This document shows, piece after piece, positions 27,369 to 34,987 of a stretch of DNA of 64,000 nt. The translations under genes and the position numbers were made by a program. Within the stretch, counting starts at the first letter, position 1; each line of letters begins with the position of its first letter. Under the pieces are notes generated by a model, which searched no databases, was not told the origin of the DNA, and worked only from the letters and a program-made list of their open reading frames with translations. This DNA is from an uncultured Poribacteria bacterium (lineage in GTDB: Bacteria > Poribacteria > WGA-4E > WGA-3G): positions 4,070,217 through 4,134,216 of the forward strand of contig OX639992.1 of NCBI GenBank assembly GCA_951828515.1, written 5' to 3'.

Positions 27369-30029
27369 ATGAAACGATTTTCCACACTTTTTTTTATTTT
27401 GTTTGCGGTGAGTGTATTCATTCCTATTGGATATGGGCAATTTCAGCCCGAAGGTCTGCCCGAAGGTCTGCCCGAAGTTCCGGATCGGTCGTTCCTGAAT
27501 GTGACTATCAAAGTTCCCTCGAATGTCCAGAAGGGTGCGTTTAACGCGAGAATCAGATTCGCAGAAGAGGTCGCAGATTTTGTTCAAAGCGATGTCATAT
27601 TGACTGGGACGGCAACGGCATCGATCACGGGATGGTCGTCTACAGATGATGTCATCTTTAACGCCACGATCACGCCGGTAACAAGCGGCACAGTGATCAT
27701 TGGTGTGCCTGCGGATGTTGCGACAGATGTCACAGGCGCTCAGAATAACGCCGCGACCCCCCAGACGGTCAGGGTTGATGTGGATGCTCCATCGGTAAGT
27801 ATTACCGTTCCGTCGGTAGCGCAGTCAGGTGCATTTGAAGCGACGATCACGTTCACGGAGTCGGTCTCCGACTTTGAGCAAGCAGACCTGTCGGTCTCTG
27901 GGACAGCCGCGGCATCGATCACGGCATGGACTATAACAGATAATACGGTCTTTACCGCTACAATCACACCGACAACGAGTGGCACAGTAACACTCAGCGT
28001 TGCTGCAGATGTCGCCACGGATACCGCAGGCAACAATAATACTGCCTCTGAGACACAGATTGTCAACATAGATATGGATGCGCCGGTTATCAGTATTACT
28101 GTGCCAATAGGTGTTCAAGACGAGGCGTTTGATGTAACGATTACCTTCACGGAGTCGGTCTTTGGCTTTGAGCAAGCAGATTTATCGGTTTCCGGGACGG
28201 CAACAGCATCTATCACAGCGTGGGCAACGACGGATAACACCGTCTTTACCGCCACAATCTCGCTGACAGCGAGTGGTGAGGTGGTGCTGAGTGTTGCTGC
28301 AGATGTCGCCACGGATGCCGCAGGTAACAACAACTTGTCTTCCGTGACAGTGACTGTGAAAGTAACAGTGGAACCGGAAACAGTATGGATACCGGATGCT
28401 AACCTCAGGAGTGCTGTCCGGAATAAACTCGGGCTCGCGGTCGATGAGGCACTCACCAAGACGAAAATGCTAGAACTCGCGTTCCTATCTGCTATAAAAA
28501 GCGAGATAGCGGATCTCACGGGGTTAGAGCATGCCACGAACTTTACGTCGTTATGGCTGAATGACAACTCAATAAGCGATATTAAACCGCTTAAAGACTT
28601 GACGAACCTTACGACGTTATGGCTGAATGACAACTCAATAAGCGATATTAAACCGCTTGAAGACTTGACGAACCTTACGACGTTATGGCTGAACGACAAC
28701 TCAATAAGCGACGTGAGTCATCTTAAAGGCTTGACGAGCCTTACGGTGTTATATCTGAGTGACAACAGATCAATAAGCGATATTAAGCCGCTTGAAAACT
28801 TGACGAGCCTAACGAGCTTATATTTGGGTAACAACTCAATAATCGACGTGAGTGGTCTTTCTGGTTTGACGAGCCTAACGGACTTAGGGCTTAAAAAAAA
28901 TTCGATAGTCAACGTAAGTTCGTTAGAAGAGTTGACGAGCCTAACGACGTTAGATCTGTATCGCAATTCAATAATCGACGTGAGTGGTCTTTCTGGTTTG
29001 ACGAGCCTAACGAGCTTATATTTGGGTAACAACTCAATAATCGACGTGAGTGGTCTTTCTGGTTTGACCAGCCTAACGAGCTTATCTCTTGGAGACAACT
29101 CAATAATCGACGTGAGTGGTCTTTCTGATTTGACCAGCCTAACGAGCTTATCTCTGGAACTGAATTCGATAATCGACGTGAGTCATCTTAAAGGCTTGAC
29201 GAGCCTTACGAGCTTATATCTGCATGACAATTCGATAATCGACGTGAGTCATCTTTCTGACTTGACGAGTCTGACGCATTTATCTCTTAAGAACAATCCG
29301 ATTTCGGATACCTCCCCGCTTTACGACCTCTTGTCAGCAAACGAGGGCAGTATTGTGAATATTGACATAGATGTATCTAAATATGCGCGGTGGGATGTCA
29401 ATAAGGACGGGAATGTGGATGCCAGCGATGTCGCACTCGTCACCGCTGCCTTAGGACAAAGTGGGGGTGGCATATTGAATTCTCGGACGGATGTCAACGG
29501 CGACGGCACTGTGGATAATGACGACCTGACATTGGTGACGGATAACCTCGATGCTGGAGACAATGCGCCTGCGATTGGAGGAATGTTTACTGTGTTGGAT
29601 CCGGCAACGTTGGAGAAGTTGGATCCAACAACGCTTGAAGCACAACTGGACATCTTACGCGCTAAAAGCGACGGTTCTCTGAAATACCTACGTGCGATTG
29701 CGTTGCTTGAAAGCATGTTGGCTGCTTTGCGTCCAGCCGAGACGTTGCTATTGGCGAATTATCCGAATCCCTTCAACCCTGAAACCTGGATCCCCTATCA
29801 CTTAGCGGATGCCAGCACTGTGGTCATCACGATCTACGATGTGCGTGGCAGCGTCGTCCGACGACTGGATCTCGGACATCAGCGTGAAGGCTATTACACC
29901 AGCCGGAGTCGTGCGGCGTATTGGGATGGCAAAAATAATGTCGGTGAACGCGTGGCGAGTGGTATCTATTTCTATCAACTGCAGGCGGATCATACATCGC
30001 TTCTGCGGAAGATGGTCATCTTGCAGTAA
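27369..30029 (+). CDS. array protein B3: three Ig-like repeats, SDS22-like LRRs, dockerin pair, FlgD/T9SS-like domain
   Basis: About 886 residues from the start MKRFSTLFFILFAVSVFIPI at 27369. The frame is open 51 codons further upstream, but that part lies in the repeated promoter spacer, and the B-type paralogues begin at MKRF. Three Ig-like repeats, an internalin-like cap (WIPDANLRSAVRNKLGLA), about eleven 22-residue LRRs (SIIDVSGLSGLTSLTSLYLG), a dockerin-like pair (DVNKDGNVDASD, DVNGDGTVDNDD), the helical linker and the NYPNPFNPETWIPY C-terminal domain follow. The 5' half is B-type and the 3' end matches A2 and A3, so this gene is a chimera of the two types. Confidence 0.85.
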   Translation: MKRFSTLFFILFAVSVFIPIGYGQFQPEGLPEGLPEVPDRSFLNVTIKVPSNVQKGAFNARIRFAEEVADFVQSDVILTGTATASITGWSSTDDVIFNATITPVTSGTVIIGVPADVATDVTGAQNNAATPQTVRVDVDAPSVSITVPSVAQSGAFEATITFTESVSDFEQADLSVSGTAAASITAWTITDNTVFTATITPTTSGTVTLSVAADVATDTAGNNNTASETQIVNIDMDAPVISITVPIGVQDEAFDVTITFTESVFGFEQADLSVSGTATASITAWATTDNTVFTATISLTASGEVVLSVAADVATDAAGNNNLSSVTVTVKVTVEPETVWIPDANLRSAVRNKLGLAVDEALTKTKMLELAFLSAIKSEIADLTGLEHATNFTSLWLNDNSISDIKPLKDLTNLTTLWLNDNSISDIKPLEDLTNLTTLWLNDNSISDVSHLKGLTSLTVLYLSDNRSISDIKPLENLTSLTSLYLGNNSIIDVSGLSGLTSLTDLGLKKNSIVNVSSLEELTSLTTLDLYRNSIIDVSGLSGLTSLTSLYLGNNSIIDVSGLSGLTSLTSLSLGDNSIIDVSGLSDLTSLTSLSLELNSIIDVSHLKGLTSLTSLYLHDNSIIDVSHLSDLTSLTHLSLKNNPISDTSPLYDLLSANEGSIVNIDIDVSKYARWDVNKDGNVDASDVALVTAALGQSGGGILNSRTDVNGDGTVDNDDLTLVTDNLDAGDNAPAIGGMFTVLDPATLEKLDPTTLEAQLDILRAKSDGSLKYLRAIALLESMLAALRPAETLLLANYPNPFNPETWIPYHLADASTVVITIYDVRGSVVRRLDLGHQREGYYTSRSRAAYWDGKNNVGERVASGIYFYQLQADHTSLLRKMVILQ
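28545..29290 (+). repeat. tandem 66-bp LRR-coding repeats in B3
   Basis: Twenty-two-residue LRRs coded by 66-bp units. GACAACTCAATAAGCGATAT and GTGAGTGGTCTTTCTGGTTT each recur in several units with little change. Confidence 0.8.
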
Positions 30030-30064
30030 CGCTGTAGGAGCGATCTTCTAATAGCGATTTCTCA

Positions 30065-30100
30065 GGGGCGCGGTCTCTCACCGCGCCCCTTTACTTTTTT
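30065..30100 (+). terminator. rho-independent terminator after B3
   Basis: GGGGCGCGGT-CTCTC-ACCGCGCCCC is a perfect 10-bp stem with a 5-nt loop, followed by TTTACTTTTTT, 36 bp after the B3 stop. It is the best preserved of the three copies. Confidence 0.75.
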
Positions 30101-30161
30101 CATACAAAGGCGAACGTCTTTAGCAGTATCAAAGGCATTGACATTTTTCTTTGGCATTTTA

Positions 30162-30354
30162 TAGTAGAACCCGTAATTACTTATACACCGACAGAGAGGC
30201 GAGGTTAGAAACCTCGCCAGCGAAACAAAACCCATAATTAAGTTTACACTCTGTAATGCGGCGAGGTTAGGAGGAAACGCCCTATCAAAAACACCTCGCC
30301 AGCAATGTGGGTTTTGTGTTTTCAAGAGCGTGCAAGTATTTTCGGGCTTTACTA
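30162..30354 (+). mobile_element. TA-flanked MITE, 193-bp variant
   Basis: Starts TAGTAGAACCC and ends CGGGCTTTACTA, flanked by TA (30160-30161 and 30355-30356). It splits a repeat that is intact at about 19875-19905 and 26827-26857: GGCATTTTATTAACC there becomes GGCATTTTA-element-TATTAACC here. It contains two GC-rich hairpins (GGCGAGGTTAGAAACCTCGCC and a longer one), as if two elements had joined; the right part matches the element at 38664-38795. Confidence 0.85.
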
Positions 30355-30355
30355 T

Positions 30356-30500
30356 ATTAACCATCTGACGCACAGGGATCCAGTTATAGATACAGGTCCG
30401 AGAGACGTTGTCGGTGCGTGAGGCTTCCGCTTTACTATCACCCGTGTTAACAAAATCAAGCACGCGTTTGCGTAAATGCCCCTGCCGTCTAATACCCCTA
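30356..30500 (-). pseudogene. IS630-type transposase helix-turn-helix remnant
   Basis: The minus strand reads HLRKRVLDFVNTGDSKAEAS, then RTDNVSRTCIYNWIP, which looks like the N-terminal helix-turn-helix of IS630/Tc1-type transposases. It then runs into the MITE at 30162-30354. Shorter copies of the NVSRTCIYNW part lie in the two duplicated spacers. No catalytic DDE domain is present. IS630-type transposases target TA, which fits the TA duplications of the MITEs here, but a direct link is inference. Confidence 0.5.
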
Positions 30501-30503
30501 ATC

Positions 30504-30531
30504 TTGACTTTTTTCCCAGATATGCTATCAT
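30504..30531 (+). promoter_or_regulatory. promoter of the CurA-like oxidoreductase
   Basis: TTGACT (30504-30509), 16-bp spacer, TATCAT (30526-30531), about 50 bp before the start codon at 30583, which has AGGAGG upstream. Confidence 0.55.
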
Positions 30532-30582
30532 TGCATCTATGGTAATTAAATCAATCAAATTGTAAGCCAATAGGAGGAGAAA

Positions 30583-31569
30583 ATGCCGAACACTGTAAGC
30601 CGACAAATTCGTCTTAAGAACCGAATCGTCGGTATGCCCAAAGAAAGTGATTTTGAAATCGTTGAGGCGACACTCCCTGAACTCGTAGCAGGAGAGGTGT
30701 TAGTTGAGAACCTTTACACGTCAGTAGACCCGTATATGCGTGGCGGTATGCGGTCGGCTGAACTCGGTAAACCGTTAGAAGGTAGGTGCGCCGGTCGGGT
30801 AGTGGAATCGAACAGTGACCAGTTTCAAGTTGGGGATTATGTAACGGGTATGCAGGGGTGGCGAGACCATTACATCGCGTCGGTAGAAAGCGTTACCGCT
30901 GTAGATCTTACGATTGCGCCGCTCCAGTCGTTTTTGGGGGCTGTCGGTATGCCCGGACGTACCGCCTACTTCGGGTTTCTGGAGATAGGCCAACCCAAAG
31001 CGGGAGAAACAGTTTTCGTTTCCGCAGCAGCAGGCGCGGTGGGTTCAATTGTATGCCAGATCGCCAAAATCAGAGGGTGCCGAGTCGTCGCGAGTGCTGG
31101 GTCCGATCAGAAAGTCGCGTGGCTACTGGAAACAGCAGGTGTTGATGCGGCTTTTAACTATAAAAATGTCGATGACTTGGAGGCTGAACTCAGGGAACAC
31201 TGTCCCGATGGACTTGACATCTACTTTGAAAACGTCGGAGGTAGACATCTACAAGCCGCACTCGCAGTGATGAATATGCACGGACGTATCCCACTGTGTG
31301 GGATGATCTCCCAATACAACGATGTTGAACCGACCCCAGGTCCAACAAACCTCAGCTCTGCTATCGGTAAACGGATCAGATTACAAGGATTTATTGTCAC
31401 CGACTTCATGGAGCGGAATCCTGAATTTTACAGCGATATGCGGCAATGGATATCCGAAGGCAAGATACAGTGGGAAGAGACGATTGTGGAAGGTTTAGAG
31501 AATGCACCCAAGGCGTTTATCGCGCTTTTTACAGGCGAAAAACTCGGCAAGATCATCGTCAAAGTTTAG
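30583..31569 (+). CDS. NADP-dependent MDR oxidoreductase (prostaglandin reductase/CurA-like)
   Basis: A 328-residue medium-chain reductase without catalytic zinc ligands. Diagnostic features are VENLYTSVDPYMRG near the N-terminus, GMPGRTAYFGFLEIGQP, the nucleotide loop AAAGAVGSIVCQIAKIRGC, and FENVGGRHL. Members reduce alpha,beta-unsaturated ketones or aldehydes with NADPH. The ATG has AGGAGG upstream and an own promoter. A zinc-type dehydrogenase follows 126 bp later. The true substrate is unknown. Confidence 0.9.
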   Translation: MPNTVSRQIRLKNRIVGMPKESDFEIVEATLPELVAGEVLVENLYTSVDPYMRGGMRSAELGKPLEGRCAGRVVESNSDQFQVGDYVTGMQGWRDHYIASVESVTAVDLTIAPLQSFLGAVGMPGRTAYFGFLEIGQPKAGETVFVSAAAGAVGSIVCQIAKIRGCRVVASAGSDQKVAWLLETAGVDAAFNYKNVDDLEAELREHCPDGLDIYFENVGGRHLQAALAVMNMHGRIPLCGMISQYNDVEPTPGPTNLSSAIGKRIRLQGFIVTDFMERNPEFYSDMRQWISEGKIQWEETIVEGLENAPKAFIALFTGEKLGKIIVKV

Positions 31570-31695
31570 CAGTTTGTTGAGAATACATTGGCAGAATGGC
31601 AGTCGGTGGTCAGCAAAGAGATTGCCACTAAACGAGAATTTCTTAACTGATGGCTGATGGCTGATTGCCGATAGCCGCAAAAAAGGAGTTTCGTA

Positions 31696-32748
31696 ATGGG
31701 AACCAGAACAGCACGCGCCACCGTGATGAGTGGCAAAGATTTTGAAATTCGAGAGTATCCGATAGTCGATCCTGAACCCGGTACAGTGCTCGTACGTCAG
31801 GAGTTAGGTGGCATTTGTGGTACCGACCTTCACAACTGGGAATATCAGCGTATCAACCACGACATTATCCTCGGACACGAGAATGTTGGTGTGATTGAGA
31901 CTTTAGGTGAAGGGGTCGAAACAGACTATCTCGGCAACCCGGTCAAGATAGGCGACAGGATCGCGCTGTCCCCCAGTGGAGGACTCGGTTTTTCTCCATC
32001 GGAAGAAGCACCATATCTGCGCGGTGGCTTCAGTGAGTACATCTACCTGTCAAACCCATCAACAAATATGTTTATTAAAACCGATTTGCCACCGGAAGTC
32101 GCTGTGCTTGCGGAGCCTGCTTCTTGTGCCGCACACTGTGTGTCACGCGGCAAAATCGAATTCGGGGACACGGTGGTGATTCAAGGAACCGGTCCCATCG
32201 GTTTGCTTGCGCTTAATTGGGCAAGAGTCTCTGGTGCTGGTAGACTTATCGTCGTCGGTGGTCCCCCCGGCAGGCTTGAGATGGCAAAAAGGTTGGGCGC
32301 AGATCTTACAATTGACATCGCTGAAGTGCCGGATCCAGAAGAACGGAAGCAGATTGTCCGAGAAAATACACCACAAGGCAACGGTGCGGATGTTGTCTAC
32401 GAATGCACCGGTTTCCTCGCCGCTATCCCTGAAGGGTTGGATTATATCAGGCATAGCGGAGCCTATGTAGTATATGGACACTTTGTGGACGTTGGCTCTT
32501 TTGACTGCAATCCGAACCAGATGTTAATGCGTAAGAATCTCCGACTGGAAGCCGGATGGGGATTTGAGAGGAAGCATTTTATCCGCGCCATACCGATGCT
32601 TGAGAAACACGTCTCACTCTTTGAAGGGTTTGTCAGCCACATTCTGCCTTTAGAAGATGTATCCAAAGGTTTCGACGCGCTTCACGGCAGTTACCACTTA
32701 GACGGAAAAGACGCGATTAAGATCGCTGTCAAAGGCAGTGCCGCCTAA
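31696..32748 (+). CDS. zinc-binding MDR dehydrogenase
   Basis: A 350-residue alcohol/sugar-alcohol dehydrogenase-like protein. The catalytic zinc ligands fit ICGTDLHNWE (Cys) and LGHENVG (His-Glu). The loop that normally holds the four structural-zinc cysteines (here ALSPSGGLGFSPSEEAPYLR) has none, so structural zinc is absent. The coenzyme loop is GTGPIGLLALNWAR. An AAGGAG ribosome site precedes the ATG. It probably oxidises a polyol or sugar; neighbours include Gfo/Idh/MocA and GH32 genes. Confidence 0.88.
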   Translation: MGTRTARATVMSGKDFEIREYPIVDPEPGTVLVRQELGGICGTDLHNWEYQRINHDIILGHENVGVIETLGEGVETDYLGNPVKIGDRIALSPSGGLGFSPSEEAPYLRGGFSEYIYLSNPSTNMFIKTDLPPEVAVLAEPASCAAHCVSRGKIEFGDTVVIQGTGPIGLLALNWARVSGAGRLIVVGGPPGRLEMAKRLGADLTIDIAEVPDPEERKQIVRENTPQGNGADVVYECTGFLAAIPEGLDYIRHSGAYVVYGHFVDVGSFDCNPNQMLMRKNLRLEAGWGFERKHFIRAIPMLEKHVSLFEGFVSHILPLEDVSKGFDALHGSYHLDGKDAIKIAVKGSAA

Positions 32749-32770
32749 AACGTAATACTATTGGTTGAGA

Positions 32771-32806
32771 TATAGGCGCGGTTTTCAACCGCGCCTATAA
32801 TTTCTT
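32771..32806 (+). terminator. terminator after the zinc dehydrogenase
   Basis: TATAGGCGCGGTT-TTC-AACCGCGCCTATA is a perfect 13-bp stem with a 3-nt loop, then ATTTCTTT. It lies 22 bp after the stop codon. Confidence 0.65.
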
Positions 32807-32809
32807 TAG

Positions 32810-32963
32810 CAGGACTTACGCAAAATGGGCTTTCATGCCAAAATTGAGCGGATATTCCCGAAGAAAGCGCAATAATGCACGTCGCATTTGGGCGAGTACG
32901 CCGCAAAATTGCGCTACTACGAACCAAAGATCGCACGAAAACGGGTCAACTGCGTAAGTCCTA
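32810..32963 (+). mobile_element. second MITE family (AGGACTTACGCA ends), 154-bp copy
   Basis: CAGGACTTACGCA at the left, TGCGTAAGTCCTA at the right, flanked by the 5-bp duplication TTTAG (32805-32809, 32964-32968). The right duplication contains the stop codon of the minus-strand oxidoreductase, so the insertion landed on that gene's stop and kept it. Confidence 0.75.
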
Positions 32964-32964
32964 T

Positions 32965-33945
32965 TTAGGCAGTTGCTTCTTCTTCAACATCTTTCAAAAA
33001 TACGCGGGCGTTGTTCTGCAAGGCAGACCTGTGGACAGCCGCCTCAAACAGCAACTCATTCCATGCCGCCTCACCATCCGCGGGGAAGGGTGTATCGGCA
33101 TGCATTGCCTTAATCACACCATCAGCCATTCTTTTGAAGGACTCTGGCATCTCTGGAGTGTCATCCTCGGCTTCCCAGACTTCCTCTATTTCAGAATTAT
33201 TCGCTTTTCGCCGGGAATACGAACCCTCCAGCCCTTTTGCTTCAGCATAAAATTCATCGCCAAGGACCTTCACTCGAAGCGGATGATCGTCGTAGCCCCA
33301 TAAGTTTGTGCCACTCAGGGAACCGATGACACCATTTTCCCAACCGATATGAATTAAGCGTCCCCAACCACCCGCTTCATTGGGATCTCCGACAACACTC
33401 ACCCATTCCGGTCTACCTACCGTCCAGAGAATCTGGTCGATAACATGCGACCAACAGTTAAAATGTGCACGCGCGTGTACCATCCGAATCTCACCCAAAC
33501 GATTTTCGGCAACATCATCATGAAGTTTACGGAAGTGGTGCATGAATCGGTAGTTGAAATCGATCCCGAACTTAAGGTTAGAATCGCGCCATGTTGCTAT
33601 AGCAGGTGCCGCGATTCGGAGGTCTTTTTCACGCAACCGAGCTTGGCCCTCCAATCCACAGAGGGGTTTCTCTGTGAATACATTTCGTCCGGCTTCAAGC
33701 AGTTGTCGCAACGGCGGGATGCGCCGGGTCTCGTTGACAATGAGAAGTACAAGTTCCGCATCACAATTTGCTAAGAGATCCTCAATGGTTGAATACCCAG
33801 GTGCTCCAAATTGCGCCTCTGCTTTCGCAAGGAGTTCCGGATCCATATCGCACACGGCGACCACTTCCGCGTCTGGGTGGCTGTGGAAGTTTCCTCCGTG
33901 CATCAACCCCATACCTCTACCACTGATAAGTGCACATTTTTGCAT
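32965..33945 (-). CDS. Gfo/Idh/MocA family oxidoreductase
   Basis: About 326 residues. N-terminal Rossmann domain (CALISGRGMGLMHGGNFHSH, AVCDMDPELL), the FTEKPLCG motif expected of the family, then the alpha/beta C-terminal domain. MQKCALIS at 33945 is preferred to an in-frame TTG 8 codons upstream because AAGGAT lies 7 nt before it. It probably oxidises or epimerises a sugar or inositol-type substrate with NAD(P). The upstream gene on the same strand overlaps the frame start region, so the two form an operon. Its stop codon lies in the target duplication of a MITE. Confidence 0.88.
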   Translation of the reverse strand: MQKCALISGRGMGLMHGGNFHSHPDAEVVAVCDMDPELLAKAEAQFGAPGYSTIEDLLANCDAELVLLIVNETRRIPPLRQLLEAGRNVFTEKPLCGLEGQARLREKDLRIAAPAIATWRDSNLKFGIDFNYRFMHHFRKLHDDVAENRLGEIRMVHARAHFNCWSHVIDQILWTVGRPEWVSVVGDPNEAGGWGRLIHIGWENGVIGSLSGTNLWGYDDHPLRVKVLGDEFYAEAKGLEGSYSRRKANNSEIEEVWEAEDDTPEMPESFKRMADGVIKAMHADTPFPADGEAAWNELLFEAAVHRSALQNNARVFLKDVEEEATA

Positions 33946-33962
33946 AACTAAATCCTTTTTGT

Positions 33963-34718
33963 TCACCAATCCTTCGATTTAAGGTTTGCCCATGTCGTCG
34001 CTAACTTCCCTTCAGGTTGGACGGCAAGACCGTGCGGATCAAAATTTTCCGCGAAGATCTCTTCTTCATGTTCAGGCGTAGCAACGATCACATTATCAAC
34101 ACCATAAATACCAAATTTCCAGCAATCAAAACTAATGTTTCCTGACTTGTAAGTGTCGTCCTTGATTTCCCACTCAGCGACCTGTATCTTTTTTTTCTCA
34201 GTGACATCCCATATATGAATGGTCACCCGCTTTTCCTGCGTCATTAGCGCTGCTTTGAGTATGAAATGGTCAGATGTCGCATTGTAATTAGACGATGCTG
34301 GTCCACCCTTGGCTGGAAAAGGTTGCCAAGCATTGACGGGCCCATCTTTATTGGTCGTTACTTTGACACTGTTGCGCCCCCACCAGCGCATCCAATAAGA
34401 ACCATCTGGTGTCTGCCGGAGTGCACCGCCACCATCGCCCTGTCCACTCCATTCAATGATGAACCATTCGTAATAGATGATGACATCGCTGAAAGCTGCA
34501 AAAGATCGGAGACTCACGTAGTCTCCACCGGATTTCTTCTGGTTTAAATAGAGGATACCGTCTTTTGGGTAGACAAATTTCGGATGACCCGTCTGCCATT
34601 TAGTAGTCAAGTCCAGTTCGCCCTCAAAATCTTCCTGCAACAAGATTTCCCCTGCGGTATCAGAGGCACCAAAAACAAGTATCGTCAGAATCAAGGCACA
34701 TCCAATTAGGTGTGTCAT
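33963..34718 (-). CDS. secreted concanavalin-like protein with KLATTWANLK tail
   Basis: A 251-residue protein with AGGAG before the ATG and a signal peptide (MTHLIGCALILTILVFGASD). The body (LLQEDFEGELDLTTKWQTGH, then SYWMRWWGRNSVKV, then DCWKFGIYGVDNVIV) looks like a concanavalin-type jelly roll related to LamG or 3-keto-disaccharide hydrolase-like domains. It ends LAVQPEGKLATTWANLKSKDW, the same tail as four other exported proteins in the window. It precedes the Gfo/Idh/MocA gene on the same strand. Confidence 0.8.
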   Translation of the reverse strand: MTHLIGCALILTILVFGASDTAGEILLQEDFEGELDLTTKWQTGHPKFVYPKDGILYLNQKKSGGDYVSLRSFAAFSDVIIYYEWFIIEWSGQGDGGGALRQTPDGSYWMRWWGRNSVKVTTNKDGPVNAWQPFPAKGGPASSNYNATSDHFILKAALMTQEKRVTIHIWDVTEKKKIQVAEWEIKDDTYKSGNISFDCWKFGIYGVDNVIVATPEHEEEIFAENFDPHGLAVQPEGKLATTWANLKSKDW

Positions 34719-34888
34719 TCTTTAAACTCCTTTGTTACGATCCATCAGAATTACTGAGACGAGGCGAAATTCACTGACCTAAGTGATGTTAAAACCAATC
34801 AAGCCAGTATACCAGACAGTATAAAATACCTCAAGGAAAAAAGTCGCTATAGACACACTAAAATCGGTTTGATGTATCCCGATTTCTC

Positions 34889-34917
34889 TTGCCACTTCTC
34901 TCCTAACCTGCTATACT
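34889..34917 (+). promoter_or_regulatory. promoter of the GH32 gene
   Basis: TTGCCA (34889-34894), 17-bp spacer, TATACT (34912-34917), about 70 bp before the GH32 start. Confidence 0.55.
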
Positions 34918-34987
34918 CTGATACCGTATTCTACGCTTGAAACAACGAACTTTTGAGTAGTAAGTTTTCAAGGAGTGCTCACAGCAA

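Noticed and set aside
30062-30463. A 133-residue minus-strand frame after B3
   Set aside because: It is a composite of a terminator, a MITE and the transposase-like remnant; the middle peptide also appears in front of the ABC gene because the same MITE is there.
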